64,000 bases of DNA from Dermatobacter hominis (GTDB lineage: Bacteria > Actinomycetota > Acidimicrobiia > Acidimicrobiales > Microtrichaceae): assembly GCF_020715685.1 (NCBI RefSeq), contig NZ_CP085840.1:4480891-4544890 (forward strand), read 5' to 3'. Each line of letters opens with the position of its first letter. Position 1 is the first letter of the stretch. Of the stretch, positions 8,869-17,389 are shown in pieces. A model generated the notes under the pieces. That model saw nothing but the letters and a program-made list of their open reading frames with translations. It searched no databases and was not told where the DNA came from. The translations under genes were made by a program, and so were the position numbers.

Positions 8869-9399
8869 ATGGATGAGGACATGTTGGACGACGGCGTGGG
8901 ATCGCAGGACGAGGCGTTGGACGACGGCGGCTACGCCAAGGTCGTCGGCGAGCGCCTGCGCGAGATCCGCAAGCAGAAGAAGCTCTCCCTCCAAGAGGTG
9001 GAGAAGGTCTCCGGGCAGGAGTTCAAGGCGTCCGTGCTCGGCGCCTACGAGCGGGGCGAGCGGGCCATCTCGGTGCCGCGCCTCCACCGCCTGGCCCGGT
9101 TCTACAAGGTGCCGGTCGACCAGCTCCTCCCGGGTGGCGAGGACCCCGACGAGGCCGGTCGTCGCGAGGTCGACAGCTCCGGTGCCCGCATCGACCTGAC
9201 GCGCCTCGAGGACATCGACGGCGCCGAGGCCGACATGCTGAGCCGCTACCTGCGGATGATCCAGGTGCAGCGCCAGGACTTCAACGGCCGGGTGCTGACC
9301 ATCCGCCGCGACGACATGCGGGCGATCGCCTGCATCCTCGGCGTGGCGCAGGAGTCCGCCGACCGCCGCCTCGACGAGATGGGTCTGCGCCTCGGCTGA
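8869..9399 (+). CDS. bldD: BldD-like transcriptional regulator with c-di-GMP-binding motif
   Basis: The protein has an N-terminal XRE-type helix-turn-helix (about residues 20-80, VVGERLREIRKQKKLSL to YKVPVDQLLPGG) and a C-terminal domain like that of Streptomyces BldD, the regulator that dimerises on c-di-GMP. The motif described for BldD is RxD-x8-RxxD; here R135, D137, R146 and D149 fit exactly. The ATG at 8869 is chosen because GAGGGAGAG lies 11 bases upstream; a GTG at 8827 would add 14 residues. The gene stands alone. The 163 bases before it (8706-8868) show no clear promoter. The family call is strong; the developmental role is inferred. Confidence 0.88.
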   Translation: MDEDMLDDGVGSQDEALDDGGYAKVVGERLREIRKQKKLSLQEVEKVSGQEFKASVLGAYERGERAISVPRLHRLARFYKVPVDQLLPGGEDPDEAGRREVDSSGARIDLTRLEDIDGAEADMLSRYLRMIQVQRQDFNGRVLTIRRDDMRAIACILGVAQESADRRLDEMGLRLG

Positions 9400-9480
9400 T
9401 GCCCCCGTGCGGGCCCTCCACTCCCGTCGGGTGGCGCCCACGACCGGGACGTCCCGGCGCGCCGAACGGCCGCGCCCGGG

Positions 9481-10857
9481 TCAGCAGCTGCGATCGATGT
9501 CGTAGACGGCCCACGGGTTGCCGCCCGGGCGCCGCACGACCTGGACGCCCTCGACGCAGCCCTCTGTCGACATCGCCTGGAGCAGCTCGGGTTCGTTCGA
9601 GCGCGTGTAGCGCTCGGTGTACGACGGGAACGACACGACCGTGTCGACCTGTCGCTCCTGCAGGAACCGGGCGTAGCCGGCCTCCGACCCGAACGGCCCG
9701 CGGTGCAGGCCCTCGGGGAAGAACTCGGCGTCGAGCACGCCGCCGGCCCGCGCCACGGCGTACAGCCCGTACTTGCCGTCGAGCCCGGTCAGCACCCGGT
9801 AGGTGTCGCCCTCGGTGACGCCGCCCGAGTCGACGAACGCGTCGACCTGGGCGTCGGGGTCGCGGGTGAGGCTGCCCCAGGCGAAGTCCATGCCGAACGG
9901 GGTGTACATCGGCCACTGCAGCACGACGAAGGCGACGGTCAGGGCCACGGGGGCCCACCCGGGCGGGCGCAGGTAGACCTGCATCAGCACGAGCACGATC
10001 GGCACCACCAGCACGAGCAGGCGCATGCCGACGGTCTGCAGCAGCGCGCCGACCTGCGTGGCCATCGACGTCTGGGCGACGACCGGCGACTGGAAGACCG
10101 CCCACACCGCCGGAAGGCTGATGACGACGGTCAGCAGCCACCAGCCGACGAGCGACCGTCGCCGTTCCCGCTCCTCGAACGGCAGCCAGAGCAGCACGGT
10201 GAGGGCGATGATCGGCATGACGACGGCCGGGTGGATGATCGACGCCGCGGTCGTCAGCAGCACCGCCGGCAGCACCTTGGACCGCCGCCACAGGCCGATC
10301 GCGAAGGTGAAGGCGGCGATCGACCACATGAACGGCAGCTGGCCGAGCAGGGGCGAGATGACGAGCGACGGGTTCGTCAGCGTCGCGGCGGCCCACCAGC
10401 CCCGGCGCAGCGTCGGGAACGTCCAGAACGTGGCCACGACGGTGGCGACGAAGCCGGCGATCAGCCACAGGGTGACGGCGCGGTCGCCGAGCAGGGGCCA
10501 AGCGAGCGCGGCGGTGATCCACGGGATCGACGAGTACGGGAACGTCAGCGCCTCGCCGTTGGCGAGCGCCGGCACGTGCATGGGGATTCCGTTGCCGCTC
10601 CACAGCTGGTCCGAGATGAACCAGACGTGGACGTTGTTGCTCAGCGAGTCGTGGCTGATGAAGACCGGCCGCAGCAGCATCATCACGCAGATGACCGCCC
10701 AGGCCGCGGCGACGGCGACGGCGGCGATCCGCCCCGTGCGCAGCAGCAGCGGCGACTGCGCGTCCCACTCCGGGGTGTCGTCGCCGCCGGCCGGGTTCTC
10801 GGGGGCCCTCCGACCGCTCGCTACGGTGGGCCCGTGCGAGGGGAACACGTCGGTCAT
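9481..10857 (-). CDS. Polytopic membrane protein of unknown function
   Basis: This 458-residue protein has about nine to ten hydrophobic segments between roughly residues 50 and 330, then a soluble C-terminal region of about 120 residues. That region includes a Cys pair (one in STEGCVEG and the last residue) and probably faces outside. The layout resembles GT-C glycosyltransferases or glycan-synthesis membrane proteins, but I see no diagnostic motif, so this is only a guess. I chose the ATG at 10857; upstream open frame is low-complexity. It is divergent from a polysaccharide deacetylase across a spacer with an 18-base direct repeat, so a shared cell-surface role is plausible. Confidence 0.7.
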   Translation of the reverse strand: MTDVFPSHGPTVASGRRAPENPAGGDDTPEWDAQSPLLLRTGRIAAVAVAAAWAVICVMMLLRPVFISHDSLSNNVHVWFISDQLWSGNGIPMHVPALANGEALTFPYSSIPWITAALAWPLLGDRAVTLWLIAGFVATVVATFWTFPTLRRGWWAAATLTNPSLVISPLLGQLPFMWSIAAFTFAIGLWRRSKVLPAVLLTTAASIIHPAVVMPIIALTVLLWLPFEERERRRSLVGWWLLTVVISLPAVWAVFQSPVVAQTSMATQVGALLQTVGMRLLVLVVPIVLVLMQVYLRPPGWAPVALTVAFVVLQWPMYTPFGMDFAWGSLTRDPDAQVDAFVDSGGVTEGDTYRVLTGLDGKYGLYAVARAGGVLDAEFFPEGLHRGPFGSEAGYARFLQERQVDTVVSFPSYTERYTRSNEPELLQAMSTEGCVEGVQVVRRPGGNPWAVYDIDRSC

Positions 10858-10897
10858 GTGCGGTCCGACGGCGTGGTGACGGTCATGTGCGGTCCGA
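10851..10897. repeat. Two 18-base direct repeats in a divergent promoter region
   Basis: CGGTCATGTGCGGTCCGA occurs at 10851-10868 and again, identical, at 10880-10897, 29 bases apart start to start. The first copy covers the start codon of the minus-strand membrane gene; the second ends ten bases before the deacetylase GTG. It could be an operator pair or a small duplication. Confidence 0.6.
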
Positions 10898-10906
10898 GGC
10901 GGGCGA

Positions 10907-12181
10907 GTGGTCGATGACGTGAGCGCGGGGCGCAGGGGTGCGCCGGCCGCGGTGGCAACAGGATACGGGCTCGGGCTGGTGGCACTGCCGATCCCGGCCC
11001 TCCCCGGCTCGCCGGCCCTCCGGGACGTCGTCACCGTCGTGGTGGCCGTGCTGCTCGCCGCGGGGCTGGCGGCGCTGTACGCGCGCCGGGCCGCCACGGC
11101 CCGCACCCGCTGGGTGGGCGCGGTCCTGGTCGTGCTGTCCTGCCTGCTCTACTCGGTGACCCCCGCCGGCGTGTCGACGGCGATCATCGCCCTGCTCGTC
11201 GGCGCGGGGGCCGGCCTCGTCGCCGGTCCGCGACCGTGGCCGGGGCCGACGGCGGCCCGGGCCGCCGGCGTGGCGCTGGCCGTCGTCTCCGTCCTGGGGG
11301 CGTGGTCGATCGGCGGCACCGGCTCGTCGCTGCCGTTCGTGGTCGCGGCGATCGCCGCGGTCGTCGCCACCACCGTCCTGGCGATCGCACGGGCCGCCAG
11401 GGTCGGACCGGCCGCCGGCTCGCCGGCCGGCCCGGCGTCGGAGGGGCGGGGGGTGCGGCGCGCGCTCCTCACGGTGGCGGTCGTCGGCGCGGTCGGCCTG
11501 GTGGCCTGGACCGGCTGCAACGACCCGCAGCTGTCGTGGTTCGGCCCGGTCGTCTGGCACGGGCCCCGTGACCGGCCGCAGGTGGCGATCACGTTCGACG
11601 ACGGACCGAACTCGACGGCGTCGCTCGAGGTGGCCCGCATGCTCGACGAGCGCGGCGCCAGGGGCACGTTCTTCCTGGTCGGCAAGGCCGTCGCCGAGCG
11701 GCCCGACATCGCCCGGCAGCTGGTCGAGGACGGCCACCTGGTCGGCAACCACTCCTGGCGCCACGACTACTGGGGCTGGCTCAACCCGCTCTACCCGGAG
11801 CTCGGCGAGACGCAGGAGGTCATCGGGCGCGAGGTCGGCGTGTGCCCCCGGTTCTTCCGCCCGCCGCACGGCCAGCGCACGCCGCTCATGAACCTGCAGG
11901 TCGCCCGGCGCGACATGGTGACGGCGACGTGGGACGTCTCGGCGGCGGACTGGGTGACCGACGACGGCGAGCTGGTCGCCCGGCGGGTGCTCGACCGGGT
12001 GCGGCCGGGGTCGATCATCCTCCTGCACGACAGCATCGACGGCCACGTGGACGTCGATCGACAGGTCGTGCTCGACGCGCTGCCGATCATCCTCGACGGG
12101 TTGGAGCGCAAGGGCCTCGAGCCCGTCCGGCTCGACGAGCTCGTCGGCGGCCCCGCCTACCTCCCCGACGACGACTGCTGA
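10907..12181 (+). CDS. Membrane-anchored polysaccharide deacetylase (NodB domain)
   Basis: The enzyme should remove N- or O-acetyl groups from a cell-wall or surface glycan. The N-terminal ~205 residues hold about five transmembrane segments, followed by a NodB domain (about 220-410). All motifs are visible: TFDDGP (metal Asp pair, near residue 229), HSWRHDY (metal His residues), RPPHG, DVSAADW and LLHDS. The catalytic domain probably lies outside the membrane. The start is a GTG without a Shine-Dalgarno sequence; a GTG at 10919 is an alternative. Divergent from the membrane protein at 9481-10857. The substrate cannot be told from sequence. Confidence 0.88.
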   Translation: MVDDVSAGRRGAPAAVATGYGLGLVALPIPALPGSPALRDVVTVVVAVLLAAGLAALYARRAATARTRWVGAVLVVLSCLLYSVTPAGVSTAIIALLVGAGAGLVAGPRPWPGPTAARAAGVALAVVSVLGAWSIGGTGSSLPFVVAAIAAVVATTVLAIARAARVGPAAGSPAGPASEGRGVRRALLTVAVVGAVGLVAWTGCNDPQLSWFGPVVWHGPRDRPQVAITFDDGPNSTASLEVARMLDERGARGTFFLVGKAVAERPDIARQLVEDGHLVGNHSWRHDYWGWLNPLYPELGETQEVIGREVGVCPRFFRPPHGQRTPLMNLQVARRDMVTATWDVSAADWVTDDGELVARRVLDRVRPGSIILLHDSIDGHVDVDRQVVLDALPIILDGLERKGLEPVRLDELVGGPAYLPDDDC

Positions 12182-12211
12182 GCGGCCGCCCGCGCGCCGA
12201 CCACCGCGGTC

Positions 12212-12217
12212 TAGCGT
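12212..12217 (+). promoter_or_regulatory. Candidate -10 box (TAGCGT), leaderless start
   Basis: TAGCGT ends eight bases before the ATG at 12226, and no Shine-Dalgarno sequence lies between. Confidence 0.45.
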
Positions 12218-12225
12218 CCGGCGCC

Positions 12226-13014
12226 ATGAGCGATCTGACCGGAAAGGTCGCGCTGGTCACCGGCGCGGGGGAGGGGATCGGACGGGCCGCCGCCCGCCGG
12301 CTGGCCCGGGACGGCGCGTCGGTCGTCCTCGCCGAGGTGGACCCGACCACCGGTGCGGAGGCCGAGCGGGAGCTGCGCGGGCTCGGCGCCAAGGCGGTGT
12401 TCGTCCCGACCGACGTGCTGGTGAAGGAGGAGGTCGAGGACGCGGTCGATCGTGCCGTCGACGCGTTCGGTTCGATCGACGTGCTGGTGAACAACGCCTG
12501 GGGCGGCGGCCAGATGGGCCGGCTCGAGCACAAGACCGACGCCGTCATGCAGCACGGGCTGCAGATGGCGTTCTGGGCGGCGCACTGGTCGATGCAGCGG
12601 GCGTACCCGACGATGCGCGACGCCGGCGGCGGGTCGATCATCAACGTCTGCTCGCTGAACGGGGTGAACGCCCACCCGTTCACCGCCGAGTACAACGTCG
12701 GCAAGGAGGCCCTCCGCGCCCTGACCCGCACCGCGGCCCGTGAGTGGGCCCGTCACCGGATCCGGGCCAACGCCCTCTGCCCGGGCGCGGCGACGGCGTC
12801 CTACAAGGCGGTCGAGGCGGCGATGCCCGAGATGATCGCCGACATCCTCACGCAGGTGCCGATGGGCTACATGGGCGACCCCGACGACGACATCGCCGGG
12901 GTCGTGTCGTTCCTCGCCTCCGACGACGCCCGCTACGTCACCGGCAACACGCTGTACGCCGACGGCGGCGGCCACATCAACGGCGTGCCGTGGGCCCCGG
13001 ACCTGCCCGAGTGA
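12226..13014 (+). CDS. Short-chain dehydrogenase/reductase
   Basis: This 262-residue classical SDR should be an NAD(P)-dependent oxidoreductase. It has the cofactor motif TGAGEGIG near the start, an NNAW variant of NNAG, the serine in NVCSLNG and the active-site pair YNVGK. An acidic residue after the second strand (LAEVDPTTG) suggests NAD rather than NADP. The gene overlaps the following SnoaL-like gene by four bases, so the two are co-translated and may act on one substrate, which is unknown. Confidence 0.88.
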   Translation: MSDLTGKVALVTGAGEGIGRAAARRLARDGASVVLAEVDPTTGAEAERELRGLGAKAVFVPTDVLVKEEVEDAVDRAVDAFGSIDVLVNNAWGGGQMGRLEHKTDAVMQHGLQMAFWAAHWSMQRAYPTMRDAGGGSIINVCSLNGVNAHPFTAEYNVGKEALRALTRTAAREWARHRIRANALCPGAATASYKAVEAAMPEMIADILTQVPMGYMGDPDDDIAGVVSFLASDDARYVTGNTLYADGGGHINGVPWAPDLPE

Positions 13015-13580
13015 GCAGCGCACCGTCCGCCGACCCCGGCCCCGACGACCTGGCCCGGCTGGTCGCCCACGACCAGATCCGGATGCTGGCCAACCGCTAC
13101 GCGGTCGCGGTGGACTCCCGCGACCTCGACGCGCTCGTCGAGCTGTTCGTCGACGACGTGCAGGTCGGGCGCGACACGTTCGGGCGCGACGCGCTGCGGG
13201 CGTCGTTCCAGGCGTCGCTGTCGGCCGTCGGCGTGAGCATGCTGCACGTCGGCACCCACCAGATCGACCTCCTCGGCCCCGACGACGCGACCGGGCTCGT
13301 CTACTGCCTCGGCCAGGTCGCCGACGGCGACCGCTGGGTCCACCAGTCGATCCTCTACCGCGACACCTACGCCCGGCGCGACGGCCGGTGGCGCTTCGTC
13401 CGCCGGCTCCACGAGCTCTGGTACGGCGAGGCGGCGCCGACGAACCCGCTCGACCAGGCGCCGGCGAACTGGCCGGAGCGCCCCGACGGGCGCGGCACGG
13501 TGCCCGAGAGCTTCCCGAGCTGGGAGCGGTTCTGGCTCAGCGGGAGCGGCGGCGACGGCGGCGCACCAGCTGCGCCGTGA
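13011..13580 (+). CDS. SnoaL/NTF2-like protein
   Basis: This 189-residue protein begins with the typical SnoaL-like helix (IRMLANRYAVAVDSRDLDALVELF). It has the cone-shaped alpha+beta pattern up to about residue 145 and a Pro-rich C-terminal extension ending in a short Gly/Ala tail. Such proteins are small hydrolases, isomerases or dehydratases, or simply bind ligands. Coupling to the SDR suggests shared metabolism. Its last 44 bases overlap the convergent glycosyltransferase gene. Confidence 0.8.
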   Translation: MSSAPSADPGPDDLARLVAHDQIRMLANRYAVAVDSRDLDALVELFVDDVQVGRDTFGRDALRASFQASLSAVGVSMLHVGTHQIDLLGPDDATGLVYCLGQVADGDRWVHQSILYRDTYARRDGRWRFVRRLHELWYGEAAPTNPLDQAPANWPERPDGRGTVPESFPSWERFWLSGSGGDGGAPAAP

Positions 13581-14382
13581 CCACCAGCGGTGACAGCGCC
13601 GCGGCGACGATGCCGCTCGAGACCAGCACCGGGGGCACCAGGCTCGGGACCCGCTGGTCCTTCGGTCGCCGGAGCGTGACGCGGAACGCGGCGGCGGGCA
13701 TCGCCGCCAGGTCGATCACCACGTCCCTCATGCGGGTGCGGGAGCGGAACACCGGCACCGGCACGACGATGTCGTTGCGGACCCGGTAGCCCAGCCGGGA
13801 CAGCACGACGGCGACCTCGACGGTCTCCGAGTACTTGTAGCCCTGGTAGTAGTCGAGCGCGTCGGCCAGCGCGCCGAGGCGGAAGATGCGATAGCCCGAC
13901 TCGACGTCCTTGAGCTGCACGCCGCCCGACCAGATCGTCGCCCAGGTGCTCATCACCCAGTTGCCGGCCTGCTTGTACGCCGGGTACGTCGACAGGTCCC
14001 GCTGCACGAGCAGGGCGTCGAGGTCCTCGTCGTACATCTGGCGGTGCAGGTCCTCGAGCACGGCGAGCTCGTGCTGGCCGTCGGCGTCGACGGTGTAGAC
14101 GAAGTCGTCGGGCGAGAGCTCGCCCGACTCGAGGCGCCGGCGCAGGTCGCCGAAGGCGAGGTAGTAGGCCTCGCTCATGCCCTGGTTGACCTCGTGGACG
14201 AGCATGCGGGCGCCGTCCCGGCCGTCCATGAATAGCTGGATCTCGCGGCGCGTGCCGTCGGTCGACCCGTCGTCGACCACGACGAGCTCGTCGACGTAGC
14301 CGTACAGCTTGCCGAGCACGTCGCGGACGGTCGGCTCCTCGTTGTAGGCCGGGACGACGGCGATCCGACGAGGCTCGGTCAT
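13537..14382 (-). CDS. Family 2 glycosyltransferase (polyprenyl-phosphate sugar transferase type)
   Basis: The 281-residue protein has a GT-A domain starting IAVVPAYNEEPTV, with the nucleotide-binding VVDDGSTDGT and the metal motif VDADGQ (DxD). This pattern fits enzymes that load a sugar onto dolichol-type or undecaprenyl phosphate. A hydrophobic segment near the C-terminus followed by a run of arginines suggests membrane attachment. It is the last gene of an aminotransferase-epimerase-GT operon, two bases after the epimerase stop. The 3' end overlaps the convergent SnoaL-like gene by 44 bases. The sugar is unknown. Confidence 0.88.
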   Translation of the reverse strand: MTEPRRIAVVPAYNEEPTVRDVLGKLYGYVDELVVVDDGSTDGTRREIQLFMDGRDGARMLVHEVNQGMSEAYYLAFGDLRRRLESGELSPDDFVYTVDADGQHELAVLEDLHRQMYDEDLDALLVQRDLSTYPAYKQAGNWVMSTWATIWSGGVQLKDVESGYRIFRLGALADALDYYQGYKYSETVEVAVVLSRLGYRVRNDIVVPVPVFRSRTRMRDVVIDLAAMPAAAFRVTLRRPKDQRVPSLVPPVLVSSGIVAAALSPLVVTAQLVRRRRRRSR

Positions 14383-14384
14383 GT

Positions 14385-15305
14385 TCAGTCCTTCCCGGTG
14401 CGGTTGGCGACGTACCAGTCGAAGCTGCGGCGCATGCCGTCGGTGATGTCGACCTCGGGCTTCCATCCCAGCACGTCGACGGCCTTGTCGTTGCGGACCG
14501 TCTGCGGCTTCAGGTCGCCGGGGCGGCTCGGGCCGAAGCTGACCTCGACGTCGCCGGCCAGCTCGGCGGTGATCTCGGCCACCTGGCGGATGGTCACGGG
14601 GACCGGGCCGTCGACGTTGATCACCTGGTTCTCGGCCTCCGGCTGCAGGGCCAGGACGTGGGCCTTGGCGAGGTCCTCGACGTAGACGAAGTTCCGGCTC
14701 TGCATGCCGTCGCCGTCGATCGTGATCGCCTCACCGGACAGCGCCCGGCGGAAGAACGCGCTCATCACCGTGGTCTCCCGCATGCGGGGGCCGTAGGGGA
14801 TGCCGTAGCGCAGCACCGTGAAGGGGCGGTCGTAGAGGTTGAGGTAGTCGCGGCACGCGAACTCGGACGCGATCTTCGTCGTGATGTAGAGGTGCCGGTC
14901 GAGGTCCTCGGTGAACGGCGTCGTCTCGTCGACGACCTCGCCGACCGTCGAGCCGTAGACCCACACGGTCGAGGCCAGCACGGTGCGGCCGGCGCCGGTG
15001 AGGCGGCCCGCCTCGAGCACGTTGACCGTGCCCTGCACGTTGAGCGCCACGGCCCGGGCCGGATCGGCGTAGATGTCGTTCACGTCGGCCATGGCGGCCA
15101 GGTGGAACACCGCTTCGGTGCCCTCGATCGCGGGCTTGAGCGACTCGACGTCGAGGATGTCGGCCTCGGCGAACCACTCGACGTCCCTGCGGTGGGGCTC
15201 GACGGCGTCGATCACCCGGACGCGGCGGCCCGAGTCGATCAGCGCGTCGACGACGTTCGAGCCGATGAAGCCGGAACCGCCGGTGACGGCGACGATGCCG
15301 CTCAC
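14385..15305 (-). CDS. NAD-dependent nucleotide-sugar epimerase/dehydratase
   Basis: This extended SDR of 306 residues begins with the Rossmann motif TGGSGFIG and has the serine in STVWVYG and the catalytic pair YITTK. It probably changes a nucleotide-activated sugar (epimerisation, dehydration or reduction); the exact reaction is not readable. Its GTG start overlaps the aminotransferase stop by four bases, so the two enzymes are made together, suggesting an amino sugar route that feeds the downstream glycosyltransferase. Confidence 0.88.
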   Translation of the reverse strand: MSGIVAVTGGSGFIGSNVVDALIDSGRRVRVIDAVEPHRRDVEWFAEADILDVESLKPAIEGTEAVFHLAAMADVNDIYADPARAVALNVQGTVNVLEAGRLTGAGRTVLASTVWVYGSTVGEVVDETTPFTEDLDRHLYITTKIASEFACRDYLNLYDRPFTVLRYGIPYGPRMRETTVMSAFFRRALSGEAITIDGDGMQSRNFVYVEDLAKAHVLALQPEAENQVINVDGPVPVTIRQVAEITAELAGDVEVSFGPSRPGDLKPQTVRNDKAVDVLGWKPEVDITDGMRRSFDWYVANRTGKD

Positions 15306-16414
15306 GAGGGGATGACCTCGTTGAGGGCGGTGATCACCAACTCGACCTGCTCGTCGGTCATCACGGCCGAGACCGGGAGGCAGATGTGGCGGGCGCAGAG
15401 CTCCTCGGCACCCGGCAGCGGACCGTCGGCCCACGGCTCGAACACCGACTGCAGGTGCAGCGGCAGCTCGTACACCTCACCCGAGAGGGCCACCTCGAAC
15501 TCCTCGCGCATCCGCTTCTTGATGAACGAGCGGTCGACGCCGGCCGGCAGGAAGGCGATGTACTTGTAGTAGTTGCACCGCGACTCGTCGGGGATCGCCA
15601 GCGGGGTGACAGGGCCGTCGGCCAGCGCCTCGTCGTAGAGGGCGGCCACGTGGCGGCGGTGGTCGACGAACTCGTCGAGCCGGCGGAGCTGGCTGAGCGC
15701 GATCGCCGCGTGCGGCTCGCTCATGCGCCAGTTGTAACCGAGCCGGGTGTGGTCGTTGGTGAGGAACGACGCCTTGCCCTGGTCCCGGTAGATCTTGGCC
15801 TCGTCCACGAAGTGGCTGTCGTTGGTGATGAGCATGCCGCCCTCACCGCCGGCGATGACCTTGGTGGGGTAGAAGCTGAACGAGCCGGCCACGCCGAACG
15901 TCCCGGCCATCTGCCCGTCGAGCGAGCTGCCGTGGGCGTGCGCCGCGTCCTCGAACAGCCAGAGGCCGTTCTCGGAGCAGATGCGCTGGATGTCGCGGAT
16001 GGCGGGCGGGATGAACCCGCCGATGTGGACGACGACGACGCCGACCGTGTTGGGGCCGATCGCCGCCTGCAGCGCGGCGGGGTCCATCGCCATCGTGGCG
16101 GGGTCGCAGTCGACGAACTTGATGTCGGCGCCGGCCGACACCGCGGCGGCGGCGGTGGCGAAGAACGTGTTGGCCTGGACCAGCACCTCCTTGCCCTTGC
16201 ACTCGAGGACCCGCAGCGGGATCTCGACGGCGCTGGTGCCGGAGCTGACGCTGACGGCGTGTGCGACCTTGTGGGCGTCCGCGAACTCGGCTTCCAGCTG
16301 ACGGCCGACCTGGCCGAGCGTCAGCTGACCGGAGCGGAGGCTCTCGTCGATCTGGCTGAGGATCCACTCCCGGTCCTCGTCTGGGAACGAGATGGCTGCT
16401 GCGGGGACGCGCAT
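15302..16414 (-). CDS. DegT/DnrJ/EryC1/StrS-family sugar aminotransferase
   Basis: This PLP enzyme of 370 residues should transfer an amino group to a keto-sugar nucleotide. The PLP lysine is in SFYPTKVIAGGEGG (K185), and the cofactor-binding Asp lies in FEDAAHAHG. The ATG at 16414 is preceded by an AGAAAGG ribosome site, which fixes the start. It is the first gene of the minus-strand sugar operon. The 259-base spacer to the divergent L,D-transpeptidase (16415-16673) contains a possible TAGGGT box at 16505-16510 on the minus strand, without a good -35. Confidence 0.9.
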   Translation of the reverse strand: MRVPAAAISFPDEDREWILSQIDESLRSGQLTLGQVGRQLEAEFADAHKVAHAVSVSSGTSAVEIPLRVLECKGKEVLVQANTFFATAAAAVSAGADIKFVDCDPATMAMDPAALQAAIGPNTVGVVVVHIGGFIPPAIRDIQRICSENGLWLFEDAAHAHGSSLDGQMAGTFGVAGSFSFYPTKVIAGGEGGMLITNDSHFVDEAKIYRDQGKASFLTNDHTRLGYNWRMSEPHAAIALSQLRRLDEFVDHRRHVAALYDEALADGPVTPLAIPDESRCNYYKYIAFLPAGVDRSFIKKRMREEFEVALSGEVYELPLHLQSVFEPWADGPLPGAEELCARHICLPVSAVMTDEQVELVITALNEVIPS

Positions 16415-16673
16415 TCGGCGGCCGTGCCTTTCTGTCGGCGGGGGGTTCGACCGGCCTGTCCGGACCACGATCTGGCCCGATCCGACCGTGAGCCGGTTTG
16501 GACGACCCTACTCGTTCGACCTTCGCGGGAGCAGCATCCGGACGGTGTCGGAGCAGCACAGGAGCACCCATCCGGCGGCGTCCCCGGAGTTGGCGTCCGT
16601 CGGTCCGCTTGGCACACTGGCTCGGCGTCGAACGGCGCTCAGGCGGGTCTCGACCCGAGGGAAGGACAGCGGA

Positions 16674-17132
16674 GTGACCAGGACGAAGAAGCTGGGGATC
16701 ATGGTGGTGCTCGCCACCCTGCCGTTCCTGTTCGCGTGCGAGGCCCCGCCGCCGGCGGTGGCCGTCGGCAAGATCGACGTCTCGATCAAGCTGCAGCGGG
16801 CCTTCGTCTACGACGTCAACGGCGGCCTCCTCCGCGAGATCCCGATCTCGAGCGGCGCCGGCGGCCGGACCCCGCTCGGCAGCTTCCGCGTCTACAGCCG
16901 CTCGGCCTGGACGACCTCCGCGTCGGACTCGCGGGTCTCCATGCAGTGGATGACGCGCTTCAACGGCGGCATCGGCTTCCACGGCATCCCGCGCCGCGGC
17001 TCCACGCCGCTGTCGACGCCGCTCGGCGTGCGGCCCGTCTCGCACGGCTGCATCCGCATGGCCGACGCGGACGCCAAGTGGATCTACGACAACGTCCCCA
17101 ACGGGACGGTCGTCAACGTCATCCCCAAGTGA
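16674..17132 (+). CDS. L,D-transpeptidase lipoprotein (YkuD domain)
   Basis: The enzyme should make 3-3 cross-links in peptidoglycan or attach proteins to it. The 152-residue precursor has a short basic N-terminus, a hydrophobic stretch and a lipobox LFAC (Cys about residue 22), so it is probably a lipoprotein. The YkuD signature is present: FHGIP and, further on, SHGCIRM with the catalytic Cys. The GTG start follows a GAGGGAAGGA ribosome site. At about 130 mature residues it is essentially the bare catalytic domain. Confidence 0.9.
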   Translation: MTRTKKLGIMVVLATLPFLFACEAPPPAVAVGKIDVSIKLQRAFVYDVNGGLLREIPISSGAGGRTPLGSFRVYSRSAWTTSASDSRVSMQWMTRFNGGIGFHGIPRRGSTPLSTPLGVRPVSHGCIRMADADAKWIYDNVPNGTVVNVIPK

Positions 17133-17389
17133 CCTGCCGCCCGGCCTGACCGGCCCGGCGAGTGCCGCCGTCCGGGCGTCCCCGAGCCAGGGCGACCGGG
17201 TCGCACGGCCCACGCCGACCGGACCCTTCTCGACCGGGCCGTCCGCCCCATGCCGTCGCCGCGCTGCGGCTGCGCCCCGCCGTGGCGCCCGATCGGGCCG
17301 ATCCGACCCGACAGCCGGGCCGGCGTCCGATCAGACATGACGCGAAGTGTTTTTTCAACCGTCCCGGCCGCGGGGCCGATGGTTCGAGG

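Noticed and set aside
9444-9457. Perfect 14-base palindrome CCGGGACGTCCCGG between bldD and the convergent membrane gene
   Set aside because: There is no loop, so it would be a poor terminator. It could be an operator, but nothing else supports this.
17348-17356. T6 run near 17350, unusual for this GC content
   Set aside because: No stem lies before it, so it is not an intrinsic terminator, and no -10 or -35 pattern fits around it.
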